This document shows, piece by piece, positions 11,694 through 20,668 of a DNA stretch of 64,000 bases. Position 1 is the stretch's first letter. Each line of letters begins with the position of its first letter. The notes below the pieces were generated by a model that worked only from the letters and a program-made list of their open reading frames with translations, made no database searches and had not been told where the DNA came from. The stretch is from Humidesulfovibrio mexicanus. Its GTDB lineage: Bacteria > Desulfobacterota > Desulfovibrionia > Desulfovibrionales > Desulfovibrionaceae. The stretch spans positions 180,175-244,174 of the forward strand of contig NZ_FZOC01000002.1 of assembly GCF_900188225.1 (NCBI RefSeq), written 5' to 3'. A program made the position numbers and the translations under genes.

Positions 11694-11942
11694 ATGCCCA
11701 TATTCGAATACGTGTGCAACAGGTGCAAGAAGCAGTTCGAGGAACTGGTCTTCAGCCAGGACGAGCAGGCCGTGTGCCCCTCCTGCGGCTCCACCGACAC
11801 GGCGAAGCTCATGAGCTGCTGCCGGGGCAAGATGGGCGGCGGCGCGGCCGATTCCGACGCCCCCGTGGCCAAGGCCTCGACCTCGTCCTCCAGCGGGGGC
11901 TGCGCGGGCTGTTCCGGCGGCAACTGCTCCTCCTGCCATTAG
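11694..11942 (+). CDS. FmdB-type zinc ribbon protein
   Basis: An 82-aa protein with the FmdB-family zinc ribbon at its start: '[16 protein letters not shown]' then 'CPSCGS', that is Cys-X2-Cys and Cys-X2-Cys about 21 residues apart. The second half is a Ser/Gly/Cys-rich tail ([13 protein letters not shown]) with further potential metal ligands. ATG 11694 follows GAGGAG by about eight bases. It lies eight bases before hemC and should be co-transcribed with it. Function in this family is poorly known; a regulatory or metal-handling role is possible. Confidence 0.85.
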   Translation: MPIFEYVCNRCKKQFEELVFSQDEQAVCPSCGSTDTAKLMSCCRGKMGGGAADSDAPVAKASTSSSSGGCAGCSGGNCSSCH

Positions 11943-11949
11943 GCCGCGC

Positions 11950-12882
11950 ATGATGAAGACGGTCACCATCGCCACCCGCGGCAGTATGCTCGCCCTCTGG
12001 CAGGCCGAGCACATCAAGTCCCTGCTCCAGGCCCGGCACCCCGGCCTTGCGGTGGAGCTGCTCAAGATCAAGACCACGGGCGACAAGATTCTCGACGTGC
12101 CGCTGGCCAAAGTGGGCGGCAAGGGGCTCTTCGTCAAGGAAATCGAGGAGGCGCTTTTGGACGGCCGCGCCGATTTGGCCGTGCACAGCATGAAGGACGT
12201 GCCCACTGAGCTGCCCCCCGAGCTTGTGGTGGGCGTGAACCCCGTGCGCGAGGCCCCCACGGATTCGCTGCTTTCCGTGCGCTACGACGGCCTGGACGCC
12301 CTGCCCCAAGGCGCGAAGGTCGGCACCAGCAGCCTCAGGCGCCAGGCCCAGCTCAAGACCCTCAGGCCCGACCTGGACATCGAATCCTTGCGCGGCAATC
12401 TGGACACCCGCGTGCGCAAGCTGCTGGAGGGCCAATACGACGCCATCGTGGTGGCCACGGCCGGGCTGAACCGGCTTGGCCTCACCGCGCCAAAGGTCGA
12501 AATCCTCGGCCCGCCGCGTTTTCTGCCCGCAGTGGCCCAGGGCGCGCTGGGCATAGAGTACCGCCGCGACCGTCCGGAAATTGCCGAGTTGCTGGCCTTC
12601 TTGAACCACCCAGAGACCGCGGCCCAGGTGGCGGCCGAACGCGGGTTCCTCACCGGGCTGGACGGCGGCTGCCAGGTGCCCATCGCGGCCTGGAGCACGC
12701 TCGATGCGGCCGGTCAGGTGACCCTCACCGGCTTTGTTGCGGGCGTGAACGGGGAGAATCCCATTCGCCTTACGGCCAGCGGTCCGGTGGACGAGGCCTG
12801 GGGCATCGGGACCAGGCTGGCCGATGCCGTGCTGGCCGCAGGCGGCAAGGCCATCCTCGACGAGGTGTATGCCCAGGGCTGA
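11950..12882 (+). CDS. hemC: Hydroxymethylbilane synthase (porphobilinogen deaminase)
   Basis: Joins four porphobilinogen units into hydroxymethylbilane on the tetrapyrrole route to heme, siroheme and cobalamin. The 310-aa protein has '[16 protein letters not shown]' at the start, catalytic Asp83 in 'VHSMKDVP', the Arg-rich substrate region '[11 protein letters not shown]', and Cys241 in '[11 protein letters not shown]', which carries the dipyrromethane cofactor. Start codons ATG 11950 and 11953 are adjacent; I kept the first. The following small gene overlaps its end by 14 bases, implying translational coupling. Confidence 0.96.
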   Translation: MMKTVTIATRGSMLALWQAEHIKSLLQARHPGLAVELLKIKTTGDKILDVPLAKVGGKGLFVKEIEEALLDGRADLAVHSMKDVPTELPPELVVGVNPVREAPTDSLLSVRYDGLDALPQGAKVGTSSLRRQAQLKTLRPDLDIESLRGNLDTRVRKLLEGQYDAIVVATAGLNRLGLTAPKVEILGPPRFLPAVAQGALGIEYRRDRPEIAELLAFLNHPETAAQVAAERGFLTGLDGGCQVPIAAWSTLDAAGQVTLTGFVAGVNGENPIRLTASGPVDEAWGIGTRLADAVLAAGGKAILDEVYAQG

Positions 12883-13147
12883 CGCGCCCGATCCGGCGGC
12901 GCTCAAGGATTTTCGCCGCATCCCCGGGGTGGGGCCTTCCGTGGCCCTGGACCTGTGGAGCCTTGGCCTGCGCCGAGTGGACGACCTGCGCGGCCGCGAC
13001 CCGGAGGAGCTTTACGCCCGGCTGGAGAAACTGGCCGGATGCCATGTGGACCGCTGCATGGTGTACGTTTTGCGCTGCGCGGTGTACTTCGCCGAAACCC
13101 CGGACCCGGAGCCGCAACGGCTCAAGTGGTGGAACTGGAAGGATTGA
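12869..13147 (+). CDS. Small helix-hairpin-helix protein (Cdd1/pathogenicity-locus family type)
   Basis: A 92-aa protein with a helix-hairpin-helix motif, '[23 protein letters not shown]', and a C-terminal block '[16 protein letters not shown]' that resembles the Cdd1 family of small HhH proteins. HhH motifs usually contact DNA without sequence specificity, but the role of this family is unknown. The start is uncertain: ATG 12869 has GAGG only three bases upstream and overlaps hemC by 14 bases. A strong terminator follows at 13179. Confidence 0.72.
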   Translation: MPRADAPDPAALKDFRRIPGVGPSVALDLWSLGLRRVDDLRGRDPEELYARLEKLAGCHVDRCMVYVLRCAVYFAETPDPEPQRLKWWNWKD

Positions 13148-13178
13148 GGCCTGCGGCGCGGAACATGTTCCGGTGTGG

Positions 13179-13213
13179 AGCGGGGGCGGATGATGCCGCC
13201 CCCGCTTTATTTT
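13179..13213 (+). terminator. Terminator of the fmdB-like/hemC/HhH unit
   Basis: An 11-bp perfect stem (13179-13189 with 13196-13206) closes a 6-base loop and is followed by TTATTTTT. It lies between convergent genes. Confidence 0.85.
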
Positions 13214-13226
13214 TCAGGGCAGGGGG

Positions 13227-13571
13227 CTAGGCCACGGCCAAGCCCTGCTCCTGGCGTTCCATGCACCGGGCGCACAGCGTCGTGGTGGGCACCATTTCCA
13301 GCCTGCGCAAGGGGATGTCCTCCCCGCATTCCTGACATACGCCGAAGTCCTCCTCCTCCATGCGGCCAAGAAGCCGCAGCAGCTCCATCATGCGCCGGTC
13401 CGTGGCGTGCTTCCAGTCCTGGCGCAGCGCGCGTTCGGCCGTGTCCTCCACGCGCTCGCGGCCGTTTTCGTCCAGGCCGTTGCAGGCGCGCCATTGCTCT
13501 AGGGCGGTGTGGATGTCCCGTATCTCGGCCTCGACGATTCTTCGCAATCTGGACAGTTGTTCCGCAGTCAT
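13227..13571 (-). CDS. DksA/TraR-family zinc finger protein
   Basis: A 114-aa member of the family that binds the secondary channel of RNA polymerase. The first 75 residues are helical and charged, fitting the coiled coil. The zinc finger is intact: 'GVCQECGEDIPLRRLEMVPTTTLCARCME' gives Cys-X2-Cys-X17-Cys-X2-Cys. It is shorter than enterobacterial DksA (151 aa) at the N-terminus, as is common in these bacteria. ATG 13571 has AGGAGG about six bases upstream. The repeat units with terminators lie immediately upstream on the same strand. Confidence 0.9.
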   Translation of the reverse strand: MTAEQLSRLRRIVEAEIRDIHTALEQWRACNGLDENGRERVEDTAERALRQDWKHATDRRMMELLRLLGRMEEEDFGVCQECGEDIPLRRLEMVPTTTLCARCMERQEQGLAVA

Positions 13572-13585
13572 GTGGTCCTCCTTTT

Positions 13586-13690
13586 GGGTGTATGAATGAA
13601 AAGCCCCGCCTCCCTGTGTGTCGGGGGGCGGGGCCGCGATGCGTGCGCGTGACGATTTGCGCTACATGGCGGCCCCCGTGGCCATGGGCA
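13586..13690 (-). repeat. Tandem repeat unit 1: hairpin terminator plus short peptide end
   Basis: First of two diverged direct copies about 187 bases apart. Common elements, read on the plus strand, are 'gggtgtatgaa', an A-tract with a long GCCCCG hairpin, then about 25 bases further 'gcgctacatggcggc'. On the minus strand the hairpin (13603-13614 with 13623-13634) runs into TTTT at 13602-13599, a plausible terminator for transcripts coming from dinB or from within this region. Confidence 0.6.
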
Positions 13691-13748
13691 GGGCGAACAG
13701 GGTCCCTTCGGAACCCTGGCGTTTGGTGCTGCTGGTGGCTACGTTCAT
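13662..13748 (-). CDS. Possible 28-aa peptide in repeat unit 1
   Basis: ATG 13748 to TAG 13662 on the minus strand encodes 28 residues ending GAAM just before the unit 1 terminator. No good ribosome-binding site is visible, so translation is doubtful. It is listed because the second unit has a similar short frame ending GAVM at the equivalent place. Confidence 0.2.
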   Translation of the reverse strand: MNVATSSTKRQGSEGTLFALPMATGAAM

Positions 13749-13773
13749 GGGGATGGCCGTGTTTCCTGTTTTG

Positions 13774-13878
13774 TGGGTGTATGAAAAAGCCCCGGCGTTC
13801 CGTGTGCGGGAAGCCGGGGCCGTGCATGGAGGCCTGCGTCGATGGACGCGCCTACATGACGGCTCCCCTGGCCGGGTG
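13774..13878 (-). repeat. Tandem repeat unit 2: hairpin terminator plus short peptide end
   Basis: Second copy of the unit. 'gggtgtatgaa' at 13775, hairpin arms 13789-13801 and 13808-13820, and 'gcgcctacatgacggctccc' at about 13848-13867 match unit 1 with scattered differences. On the minus strand the stem is followed by TTTTTC, so this is also terminator-like. Confidence 0.6.
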
Positions 13879-13908
13879 GGCGTTTTTGCTGTGTGGATCG
13901 TTTCGCAT
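13852..13908 (-). CDS. Possible 18-aa peptide in repeat unit 2
   Basis: ATG 13908 to TAG 13852 on the minus strand encodes MRNDPHSKNAHPARGAVM, with an AGGA about five bases upstream. The last four residues and the stop context match the peptide in unit 1. It may be a real small gene followed by its own terminator, or only a remnant. The rest of the 13572-14086 gap holds no convincing gene. Confidence 0.25.
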   Translation of the reverse strand: MRNDPHSKNAHPARGAVM

Positions 13909-14086
13909 CGCTATCCTGTGCCTACAAAAATGTCTTTTGCAGATGCAGCATACCTGCTTCTGAAAAAAAAGCAAACCCGTCCGGCCTGTTCCCGGCGACA
14001 CCGGGCGCAGCGGCCGCCGGGAACCTGGACGAAGGCTGCTTTCTCGTTCGACTTCCCGCGAACGCTGTGTGTTCGGCAAATGTGCT

Positions 14087-15301
14087 TCAATCCTTGAAGT
14101 GCAACAGGTCGCCCCGCATGATGGCTCCCTTGCCGAAGCGGCCGCGCACGGCGTCCACTGCGCTGTCCAGGCCGCCGCGCGGCCGGGCCTCGGGCGCGGG
14201 TTCAAGCAGCGAGAGCTGCCTGGGGCGCTCGCCGAACTGGCTTACGCCCACGCCGATGAGCCGCAGGTCCTTCCTGGGGTTCAGCTCGGCGAGCAGGGCC
14301 ACGGCGGTCTCGAAGATGGTTTGCGTGTCGCACATGGCCTCGGCCAGCGTGCGCGAACGCGTGACCTGCGTGAAGTCCGCGAACTTGGCCTTGAGGGTCA
14401 CGGTGCGGCCGCGCACGCCCTGGGCGCGCAGGTCCGCGCCCACGCGGTCGGCCTGGAGCAGCAGCCAGCGCCGCAGCACGGCCAGGTCGCGGGTGTCGGC
14501 GTCGAAGGTGTTCTCCGCGCTGGAGCTCTTGGGCGGGGTGAAGGGGGTGACGCCGCGCTCGTCGCGGCCCTGGGCCAGGGTGTGAAGCCACAGGCCCCGC
14601 TCGCCCAGGCGCTTTTGCCAGAACGCCGCCGGATGCTTGAGCACGTCGCCCGCGTTCACGATGCCCAGGCCGGAAAGGATTTCCAGGGTGCGGCCGCCCA
14701 CGCCGGGGATCTTGCGCACGGGCAGGGCGTCGAGAAAGGCGCGCACGTCCCTTGGGACGATGACGGTCTGGCCGTCGGGCTTGTTGTAGTCGGAGGCGAT
14801 TTTGGCCAGAAAGCGCACCGGGGCGACGCCCACGGAGCAGGTGAGGCCGGTTTCTTCACGCACTGCTGCGCGCACGGCGGCCGCGAATTCCTCCGGCGGT
14901 CCGAACAGCCGTTCCAGGCCCGTGGCGTCCAGATACGCCTCGTCCACGCTGGCCTGCTCCACAAGCGGGGAAAAATCCTGGAGCACGGCCATCACGCGGC
15001 GCGAGACTTCCTTGTAGCGCCACATGCGCACGGGCACGAACACTCCATGCGGGCACAACTTTTTCGCCTGGGCCACGGGCATGGCCGAATGCACGCCGAA
15101 GGCGCGGATTTCGTAACTGGCGGCGGAAACCACGCTGCGCGGACCATCGCCCACGGCAAGCGGCTTGCCGCGCCATTGGGGGTGGTCCAGCTGTTCTATG
15201 GACGCAAAAAATGCATCCATGTCCACATGGGCGATGCGCCGCTCCGCGCTCTGGGCATCCGCGCGTTCCATGGGCTGCTGGTACGACAGACCGGGGCGCA
15301 T
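14087..15301 (-). CDS. dinB: DNA polymerase IV (Y family)
   Basis: Error-prone translesion polymerase. The palm motif 'HVDMDAFFASIEQ' gives Asp27 and Asp29, and 'QASVDEAYLDATGL' supplies the second catalytic Asp-Glu pair. The steric-gate region, the HhH block 'ALPVRKIPGVGGRTLEILSGLGI' and a C-terminal little-finger domain follow. About 404 aa from ATG 15301, longer than E. coli DinB by a C-terminal tail that ends with the Leu-containing stretch 'QLSLLEPAP', a candidate beta-clamp binding peptide. No start has a good ribosome site (15301 and 15271 are both possible). It lies 22 bases after fdhE. Confidence 0.93.
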   Translation of the reverse strand: MRPGLSYQQPMERADAQSAERRIAHVDMDAFFASIEQLDHPQWRGKPLAVGDGPRSVVSAASYEIRAFGVHSAMPVAQAKKLCPHGVFVPVRMWRYKEVSRRVMAVLQDFSPLVEQASVDEAYLDATGLERLFGPPEEFAAAVRAAVREETGLTCSVGVAPVRFLAKIASDYNKPDGQTVIVPRDVRAFLDALPVRKIPGVGGRTLEILSGLGIVNAGDVLKHPAAFWQKRLGERGLWLHTLAQGRDERGVTPFTPPKSSSAENTFDADTRDLAVLRRWLLLQADRVGADLRAQGVRGRTVTLKAKFADFTQVTRSRTLAEAMCDTQTIFETAVALLAELNPRKDLRLIGVGVSQFGERPRQLSLLEPAPEARPRGGLDSAVDAVRGRFGKGAIMRGDLLHFKD

Positions 15302-15323
15302 GGGAAGGGGGGCGCTTTGTGTT

Positions 15324-16211
15324 CTAAAAGCCCCAGGCGGAGAGCGTGGGCCGCTTGTACCCCTGCCGCTGGGCCACGGCGTCCAGCGCGACGGAGGCCA
15401 TGTCGTCCAGGGCGGGCATGGCCCCGGCCACGCCTTCGCGCGCATCCACGGTCTTGATGTACATCTTGCAGCTTTCGCACACATCCACGCGCAGGCCGGG
15501 GTATTCGGCCACCTGGAAGAGCTTCAGCCGGTTCTGGTCGGCCTCGTCGCAATAGGCGCAGGCGATGCGCCGGATGCGGTATTCATGCCCGCAGAAGGAG
15601 CACACGCCGAACCGCTTGCCCTCCTTGCCCCGCAGCAGCGAGATGTAGGGCAGGCTGCCGCACAGCGGACAGTGGCCATGGTCGTGGGGCAGGCCCTCTG
15701 GCAGGCGCTTGGCCAGCAGCTCGGCCGCTGTGTTCAGGCCCGGCCACAGGGCCGATGTCGCCAGGAAGTCCAGCGCCCGCGGGCTGCCGGGCAGGCGGTC
15801 GCGCCAGGGCGTGAAGGGGGCGTCGTCGCCCGCAGCATAGGCGCGGAATAGTTGCGGCAGGTCCAGGCGGCCAGATTCCAGGGCCTGGCGCAGCGCTTGC
15901 GTCGCCTTGGCCGCTTCGCCGCTGGTTTTTTCCAGCAGATCGAGCAGGGGCTGGGTCAGCTTCAGGGCCTGCGGTTCGTCAAAGGGGAAATCTTGCCGCA
16001 ACAGCAGGGGGCTTCCGGCGAACATGGCCTCCACGCTGGCGCAGGCATCGGCTTCGGGCAGGGCGATCACGGCTTCGCTCCGGGCCTGGGCCAGCAGCGG
16101 AACCACCTTTTCCACCAGGACGACGAGTTCCTCGGGCAGGATGCCTTGTACTCGGATGGAATTGAACATGTCGCCCCAAAGGCGAGCGGGGCGCGGCGAC
16201 TCGGTATGCAT
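15324..16211 (-). CDS. fdhE: Formate dehydrogenase accessory protein FdhE
   Basis: Maturation factor for formate dehydrogenases, a rubredoxin-like iron protein acting in the cytoplasm. The 295-aa protein has the four diagnostic Cys pairs in its C-terminal half: 'CPLCGS', 'CSFCGHEYRIRRIACAYCDE' and 'VCESCKMYIKTVD'. ATG 16211 has AAGGA eight bases upstream; the frame is open further upstream to 16358, but without a convincing start. The formate dehydrogenase structural genes are not in the window. It precedes dinB on the same strand. Confidence 0.9.
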   Translation of the reverse strand: MHTESPRPARLWGDMFNSIRVQGILPEELVVLVEKVVPLLAQARSEAVIALPEADACASVEAMFAGSPLLLRQDFPFDEPQALKLTQPLLDLLEKTSGEAAKATQALRQALESGRLDLPQLFRAYAAGDDAPFTPWRDRLPGSPRALDFLATSALWPGLNTAAELLAKRLPEGLPHDHGHCPLCGSLPYISLLRGKEGKRFGVCSFCGHEYRIRRIACAYCDEADQNRLKLFQVAEYPGLRVDVCESCKMYIKTVDAREGVAGAMPALDDMASVALDAVAQRQGYKRPTLSAWGF

Positions 16212-16393
16212 GGCGTGGATCCTTGGCTTGATTTGCGGGAGCAGCCCGCTTGCTCCCCACACTACGTGCTGGCGCGCGCGGATGCAACCCCACAAGAGAA
16301 TTTCAGATCCTGAACCGAAGGGAATCCATATTCCCCTTGCGGGAAGGGCGGGGGGCACGTATTGATTATCCAGTTGGACAACTTTTTGTGCAC

Positions 16394-16810
16394 ATGGCGG
16401 TGAGTATGTCGGGGGAAGACAAGGCGGCGGGAATTGATCTGGCGAGCCTTGAGGAGGCTTTTTCCGGAAGTGAGGATGTGCTTGCGCAGATGCTTGGGCT
16501 GTTTGTGGAGCAGGCCACCGAGCGGGTGGAGCTGTTGGACATGCGTCTTGCCGGGGGGGACCAGGCAGGCGCGCGCACCTTGCTGCATTCGCTGATCAAT
16601 ATTTCTGGAGCAGTGCGGGCCTACGCCATGAGCGAACTGGCCAAGGCCGTGGGCGATGCGGTGAAGGCCGATGACCGTGAAGCCGCCCTGGCCCGTGCGG
16701 CCTTGTTGCGCGCCGAGGCGGGCCTGGTTATCGGGCAGGCTCGCGCGCTTCTGGCGGCGGCGGGGGAGAACCCGGCCGACATGTGGAAGCGGGTGCGCGG
16801 CAGCCTCTAG
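16394..16810 (+). CDS. Hpt (histidine phosphotransfer) domain protein
   Basis: A 138-aa single-domain, all-helical protein. The helix 'ARTLLHSLINISGAVRAYAMSELAKAVGDAV' carries a His near residue 65 followed by the small-residue pattern of Hpt domains, normally HSLKGxxxxxGA. The Lys after the His is replaced by Ile, so activity in phosphorelay should be tested. No kinase or regulator adjoins it. The start is uncertain: ATG 16394 or ATG 16406, neither with a strong ribosome site; the region just upstream is AT-rich and may hold the promoter. Confidence 0.7.
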   Translation: MAVSMSGEDKAAGIDLASLEEAFSGSEDVLAQMLGLFVEQATERVELLDMRLAGGDQAGARTLLHSLINISGAVRAYAMSELAKAVGDAVKADDREAALARAALLRAEAGLVIGQARALLAAAGENPADMWKRVRGSL

Positions 16811-16825
16811 CCCTGCGCACGCGAT

Positions 16826-16875
16826 GACGCCCGCCCGGCCCCGCTTGCATGGAGGGGTAGGGCGGGCGTCGTGTC
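16826..16875 (+). terminator. Terminator between the Hpt gene and icd
   Basis: An 11-bp perfect stem (16826-16836 with 16860-16870) with a 23-base loop, followed by GTGTCGTTTTC. It separates two convergent genes. Confidence 0.55.
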
Positions 16876-16898
16876 GTTTTCAGGGCTTGTGGGGCGGA

Positions 16899-18053
<1,155 letters not shown>

Positions 18054-18172
18054 GATGCCTCCCGAAGAAAATTCGCTGGACGGCGCGGCGAGATGGGCGC
18101 GGCCCGCGTGCCGAACCTGATAGCCGGGCTTCGGCCCTGTGGCAAGTGCCCGTGTCGGCTTGGGGCCCCTGG

Positions 18173-18201
18173 TTGACAATTGGCGGGACTGGAAGTAAGC
18201 A
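18173..18201 (+). promoter_or_regulatory. Candidate promoter of the trpL-trpB2 unit
   Basis: A perfect TTGACA (18173-18178) is followed after 17 bases by TAAGCA (18196-18201), a weak -10. If used, transcription would start almost at the leader ATG, making the leader peptide nearly leaderless; another start point is possible. Confidence 0.4.
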
Positions 18202-18207
18202 CCCACC

Positions 18208-18270
18208 ATGCACGAATGTGGAAGCAATACGCACAGCCTATGCTGGTGGCGCTGGTGGCAAATGGGATGA
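18208..18270 (+). CDS. trpL: Tryptophan leader peptide (trpL-like)
   Basis: ATG 18208 to TGA 18268-18270 encodes 20 residues whose centre reads Cys-Trp-Trp-Arg-Trp-Trp-Gln, so four of six consecutive codons are TGG (18244-18249 and 18253-18258). A perfect terminator hairpin lies 36 bases downstream and trpB2 133 bases downstream. This is the architecture of ribosome-mediated trp attenuation: ribosome stalling at the TGG codons when charged tRNA-Trp is scarce would prevent the terminator from forming. A purine-rich GGAAG stretch lies about 12 bases upstream of the ATG; the ribosome site is not strong. Confidence 0.82.
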   Translation: MHECGSNTHSLCWWRWWQMG

Positions 18271-18305
18271 AGCCGCCGGCTTGACGGATGCATGACACAA
18301 CACTT

Positions 18306-18337
18306 GGCCGCGGACTTCAGGACCGCGGCCTTTTTTT
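18306..18337 (+). terminator. Transcription attenuator upstream of trpB2
   Basis: Perfect 8-bp stem (18306-18313 with 18323-18330), 9-base loop and seven T residues (18331-18337). No plus-strand gene ends nearby, so its only plausible role is to attenuate trpB2 transcription under control of the leader peptide. The GC-rich block at 18272-18280 can partly pair with the 5' arm and may be the antiterminator. Confidence 0.82.
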
Positions 18338-18402
18338 GTGCCACAGGCGCAAGGGGAAAAGGTCCGGCGCCGACGCGGCCGCATCACCCAGGAGGATCGA
18401 CC

Positions 18403-19749
18403 ATGGAGACCAGAATCAACCTTCCCCAGAGTGAGATGCCCAAGGCCTGGTACAACGCCCTGCCCGACCTGCCCACCCCGCTGGCCCCCCCACGCGACCC
18501 GGAGACCAAGGAAATCCTCACTCCGGACAAGCTGGAGCCCATTTTCGCCCGCGAGCTCATCAAGCAGGAAATGAGCTCCGAGCCGCTCATCGAAATTCCG
18601 GAGCCCGTGCAGGACATCTATCGCCTGTTCCGGCCCACGCCGCTGGTGCGCGCGCTGAAGCTGGAAAAGGCCATCGGCGCCAAGTGCCGCATCTACTACA
18701 AAAATGAGTCCGTTTCGCCTGCCGGTTCGCACAAGACCAACACCAGCGTGCCCCAGGTGTACTACAACAAGCTGGAAGGCGTGCGGCGGCTTTCCACCGA
18801 GACCGGCGCGGGCCAGTGGGGCACGGCGCTTTCCTTCGCGTGCAGCATGTTCGACATGAAGTGCACGGTGTACATGGTCAAGGTGAGCTACGAGCAGAAG
18901 CCCTACCGCAAGATCCTCATCAACAGCTACGGCGGGGAGATCTTCCCCTCGCCCTCGGATCGGACGAATTCCGGCCGCGCCATGCTGGCCAAGGATCCCG
19001 ACTGCAAGGGCAGCTTGGGGCTGGCCATCAGCGAGGCCGTGGAGGACGCGGCCACCCACGACGACACCAGGTACACCCTGGGCAGCGTGCTGAACCACGT
19101 GCTGCTGCACCAGACCGTTGTGGGGCTTGAGACCGAGAAGCAGCTGGCCATGATCGGCGAGAAGCCGGACTACCTGGTGGGCTGCGTGGGGGGAGGGTCC
19201 AATTTCGGCGGCCTTGTGCTGCCGTTTCTGCCGCGCAAGCTGAAGGGCGAGGACATTACCTTTGTCGCCGCCGAGCCCAGGGCCTGCCCGAGCCTGACCC
19301 GTGGCAGCTTCCGCTACGACTACGGCGACATGGCGCGCCTGACCCCGCTGATGAAGATGCACACCCTGGGGCACGCCTTCATGCCCGCGCCCATTCACGC
19401 GGGGGGCCTGCGCTACCATGGGGAGGCCCCCATCATCTCGAATCTCATGGAGGAGGGGCTCGTCGATGCGCGCGCCTACTATCAGAACGATTGCTTCGAG
19501 GCCGCGCTGCTCTTCCTCAAAACCGAGGGCTTCCTGCCCGCGCCGGAGACCAGCCACGCCATCGCCAGCGCCATCGACGTGGCCAGGAACGCCAAGCCCG
19601 GCTCCTGCGTGGTGTTCCTGTACTCCGGGCACGGAATGCTCGATCTGGCCAGCTACGACGCCTATCTGCGCGGCAATCTGGAGAACTACGAACTGCCGCA
19701 GGAATGCATCGATCAGGCGCTGATGATGTGCCCCACTGTGGAGGGGTAG
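18403..19749 (+). CDS. trpB: TrpB2-type tryptophan synthase beta chain
   Basis: PLP enzyme that should condense indole with serine to give tryptophan. The 448-aa protein belongs to the long TrpB2 class, with N-terminal insertions compared with ordinary TrpB (about 400 aa). PLP-binding Lys111 lies in '[11 protein letters not shown]', the catalytic Glu in '[14 protein letters not shown]' (TrpB2 form, Trp in place of His), and the phosphate loop is '[11 protein letters not shown]'. ATG 18403 has AGGAGG eight bases upstream. No trpA adjoins it. The trp leader and attenuator upstream show that tryptophan controls it, supporting true tryptophan synthesis rather than another PLP reaction. Confidence 0.93.
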   Translation: METRINLPQSEMPKAWYNALPDLPTPLAPPRDPETKEILTPDKLEPIFARELIKQEMSSEPLIEIPEPVQDIYRLFRPTPLVRALKLEKAIGAKCRIYYKNESVSPAGSHKTNTSVPQVYYNKLEGVRRLSTETGAGQWGTALSFACSMFDMKCTVYMVKVSYEQKPYRKILINSYGGEIFPSPSDRTNSGRAMLAKDPDCKGSLGLAISEAVEDAATHDDTRYTLGSVLNHVLLHQTVVGLETEKQLAMIGEKPDYLVGCVGGGSNFGGLVLPFLPRKLKGEDITFVAAEPRACPSLTRGSFRYDYGDMARLTPLMKMHTLGHAFMPAPIHAGGLRYHGEAPIISNLMEEGLVDARAYYQNDCFEAALLFLKTEGFLPAPETSHAIASAIDVARNAKPGSCVVFLYSGHGMLDLASYDAYLRGNLENYELPQECIDQALMMCPTVEG

Positions 19750-19785
19750 CCGACCGGACGGGAGGCGGCTGCGCACACGTTCAAA

Positions 19786-19811
19786 GGGGGGGGCTTTGCC
19801 CCCCCCTTTTT
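19786..19811 (+). terminator. Terminator of trpB2
   Basis: A 9-bp stem of G8C paired with GC8 (19786-19794 with 19798-19806) with a TTT loop, followed by five T residues. Confidence 0.85.
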
Positions 19812-19824
19812 AGTTGCATCGTGG

Positions 19825-19922
19825 CCCGGTCCTTCTGTCGGTAGCTCAAAACCGAATCGGAACAGCCTGTTGCCAGCAAGACATCCCCTGTTCGATTCCT
19901 TGCGACCGGGGCTGGTCACCAA
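19825..19922 (+). other. tRNA-like structured element, probably degenerate or a structured RNA
   Basis: Complementary 7-base arms (19825-19831 and 19904-19910) lie 86 bases apart, outside a T-loop consensus (GTTCGATTC, 19890-19898), a D-loop-like GGTAGCTCA at 19840 and a CACCA end at 19918-19922. However, the T-stem does not pair next to the loop, and no anticodon arm can be placed, so it is not a normal tRNA. Two terminator hairpins follow. It could be a decayed tRNA left by an insertion, or a small structured RNA. Confidence 0.35.
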
Positions 19923-19923
19923 A

Positions 19924-19974
19924 CCCTGTCAACAGGGAATTTTTGTTCATTTCCGGCCCAAAGAGGGCGTTTTT
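19924..19974 (+). terminator. Two successive terminator hairpins after the tRNA-like element
   Basis: First hairpin 19924-19937 (CCCTG/CAGGG) followed by AATTTTTG, second hairpin 19956-19968 (GCCC/GGGC) followed by GTTTTTG. They lie just upstream of the toxin candidate, so they isolate it from transcription through the element. Confidence 0.6.
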
Positions 19975-20029
19975 GTTTGCAGTATAAAGGACATGCTATG
20001 CTCCATTGAAAGACCAAAGGAGGTCAGAT

Positions 20030-20668
20030 ATGGAAACAGCAGGCCAGAGAAACTATATCACGACCTGTGTAAGCGCGGACGGCAGGCACGCAGCCGCTAG
20101 CATCAGCACCAAACCCGGGGCTGGCGGCGATGAGCAGCCCTTCAACACGGAAAACGGGCGCTACATGGCGTTTACGGTGGGCGCAGACGGCAGCATCTCC
20201 GGCGGAAACGAGGTGCGCGGAAAGGTGACGCCGCCGCAGAAGGACAAATACCCGCCGCCGTCCCCGGCACCCAAGGAGCCGCATTTGGTGTACAGCCAGA
20301 AGTCCGGGGAGCTGCGCAGCCCTGACGGGAATCTGATGGACAAGGGGCATTCCGGCTATGAGGACTACAGAGACAAGCCGGAGTTCGAGGACGAGAAGAA
20401 CCGGGGCGTCATCCCGCGCGGGAACTACAAGGTCACGGAAGTGATTGAGGATACGAGCAAGGATGAACGCAGGAAGCGCATGGGCCAGCACATCCTGCGC
20501 CTGGAGCCAGCGGATGCGGAAACCCGGCAACGCCTCAAGGAGATGAACCGTGACGGATTCTGGATTCATAATGGAGAGTCGCCAAGGGCCTCGCAGGGCT
20601 GTATCCTCACGAAGGAAACAACGCGCAGGCGGATTCCCGTGGGCTCCATCCTGCGCGTCACGCTTTAG
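20030..20668 (+). CDS. Tlde1/DUF2778-type L,D-transpeptidase-like protein (toxin candidate)
   Basis: A 212-aa protein. The C-terminal 110 residues fit the DUF2778 (Tlde1) fold: 'NRGVIPRGNYKV' then 'GFWIHNGESPRASQGCIL', giving the His180...Ser188-X-Gly-Cys191 active site of L,D-transpeptidase-like enzymes, which cut or exchange peptidoglycan peptides. The N-terminal 80 residues are polar, rich in Gly and Pro, with no signal peptide, as expected for an effector delivered by a secretion machine, for example type VI; no secretion genes are in the window. ATG 20030 has a perfect AAGGAGG about six bases upstream. The next gene overlaps its end. A cell-wall housekeeping role is the alternative. Confidence 0.75.
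   Translation: METAGQRNYITTCVSADGRHAAASISTKPGAGGDEQPFNTENGRYMAFTVGADGSISGGNEVRGKVTPPQKDKYPPPSPAPKEPHLVYSQKSGELRSPDGNLMDKGHSGYEDYRDKPEFEDEKNRGVIPRGNYKVTEVIEDTSKDERRKRMGQHILRLEPADAETRQRLKEMNRDGFWIHNGESPRASQGCILTKETTRRRIPVGSILRVTL

Noticed and set aside
13638..14097. 159-codon plus-strand frame across the repeat units
   Set aside because: It runs through both terminator hairpins and the repeat blocks, has no ribosome site, and its composition follows the repeat rather than a protein.
19825..19922. A functional tRNA (including tRNA-Sec) in the tRNA-like element
   Set aside because: The T-stem does not pair next to the T-loop, and no anticodon stem with TCA or any other anticodon can be placed.
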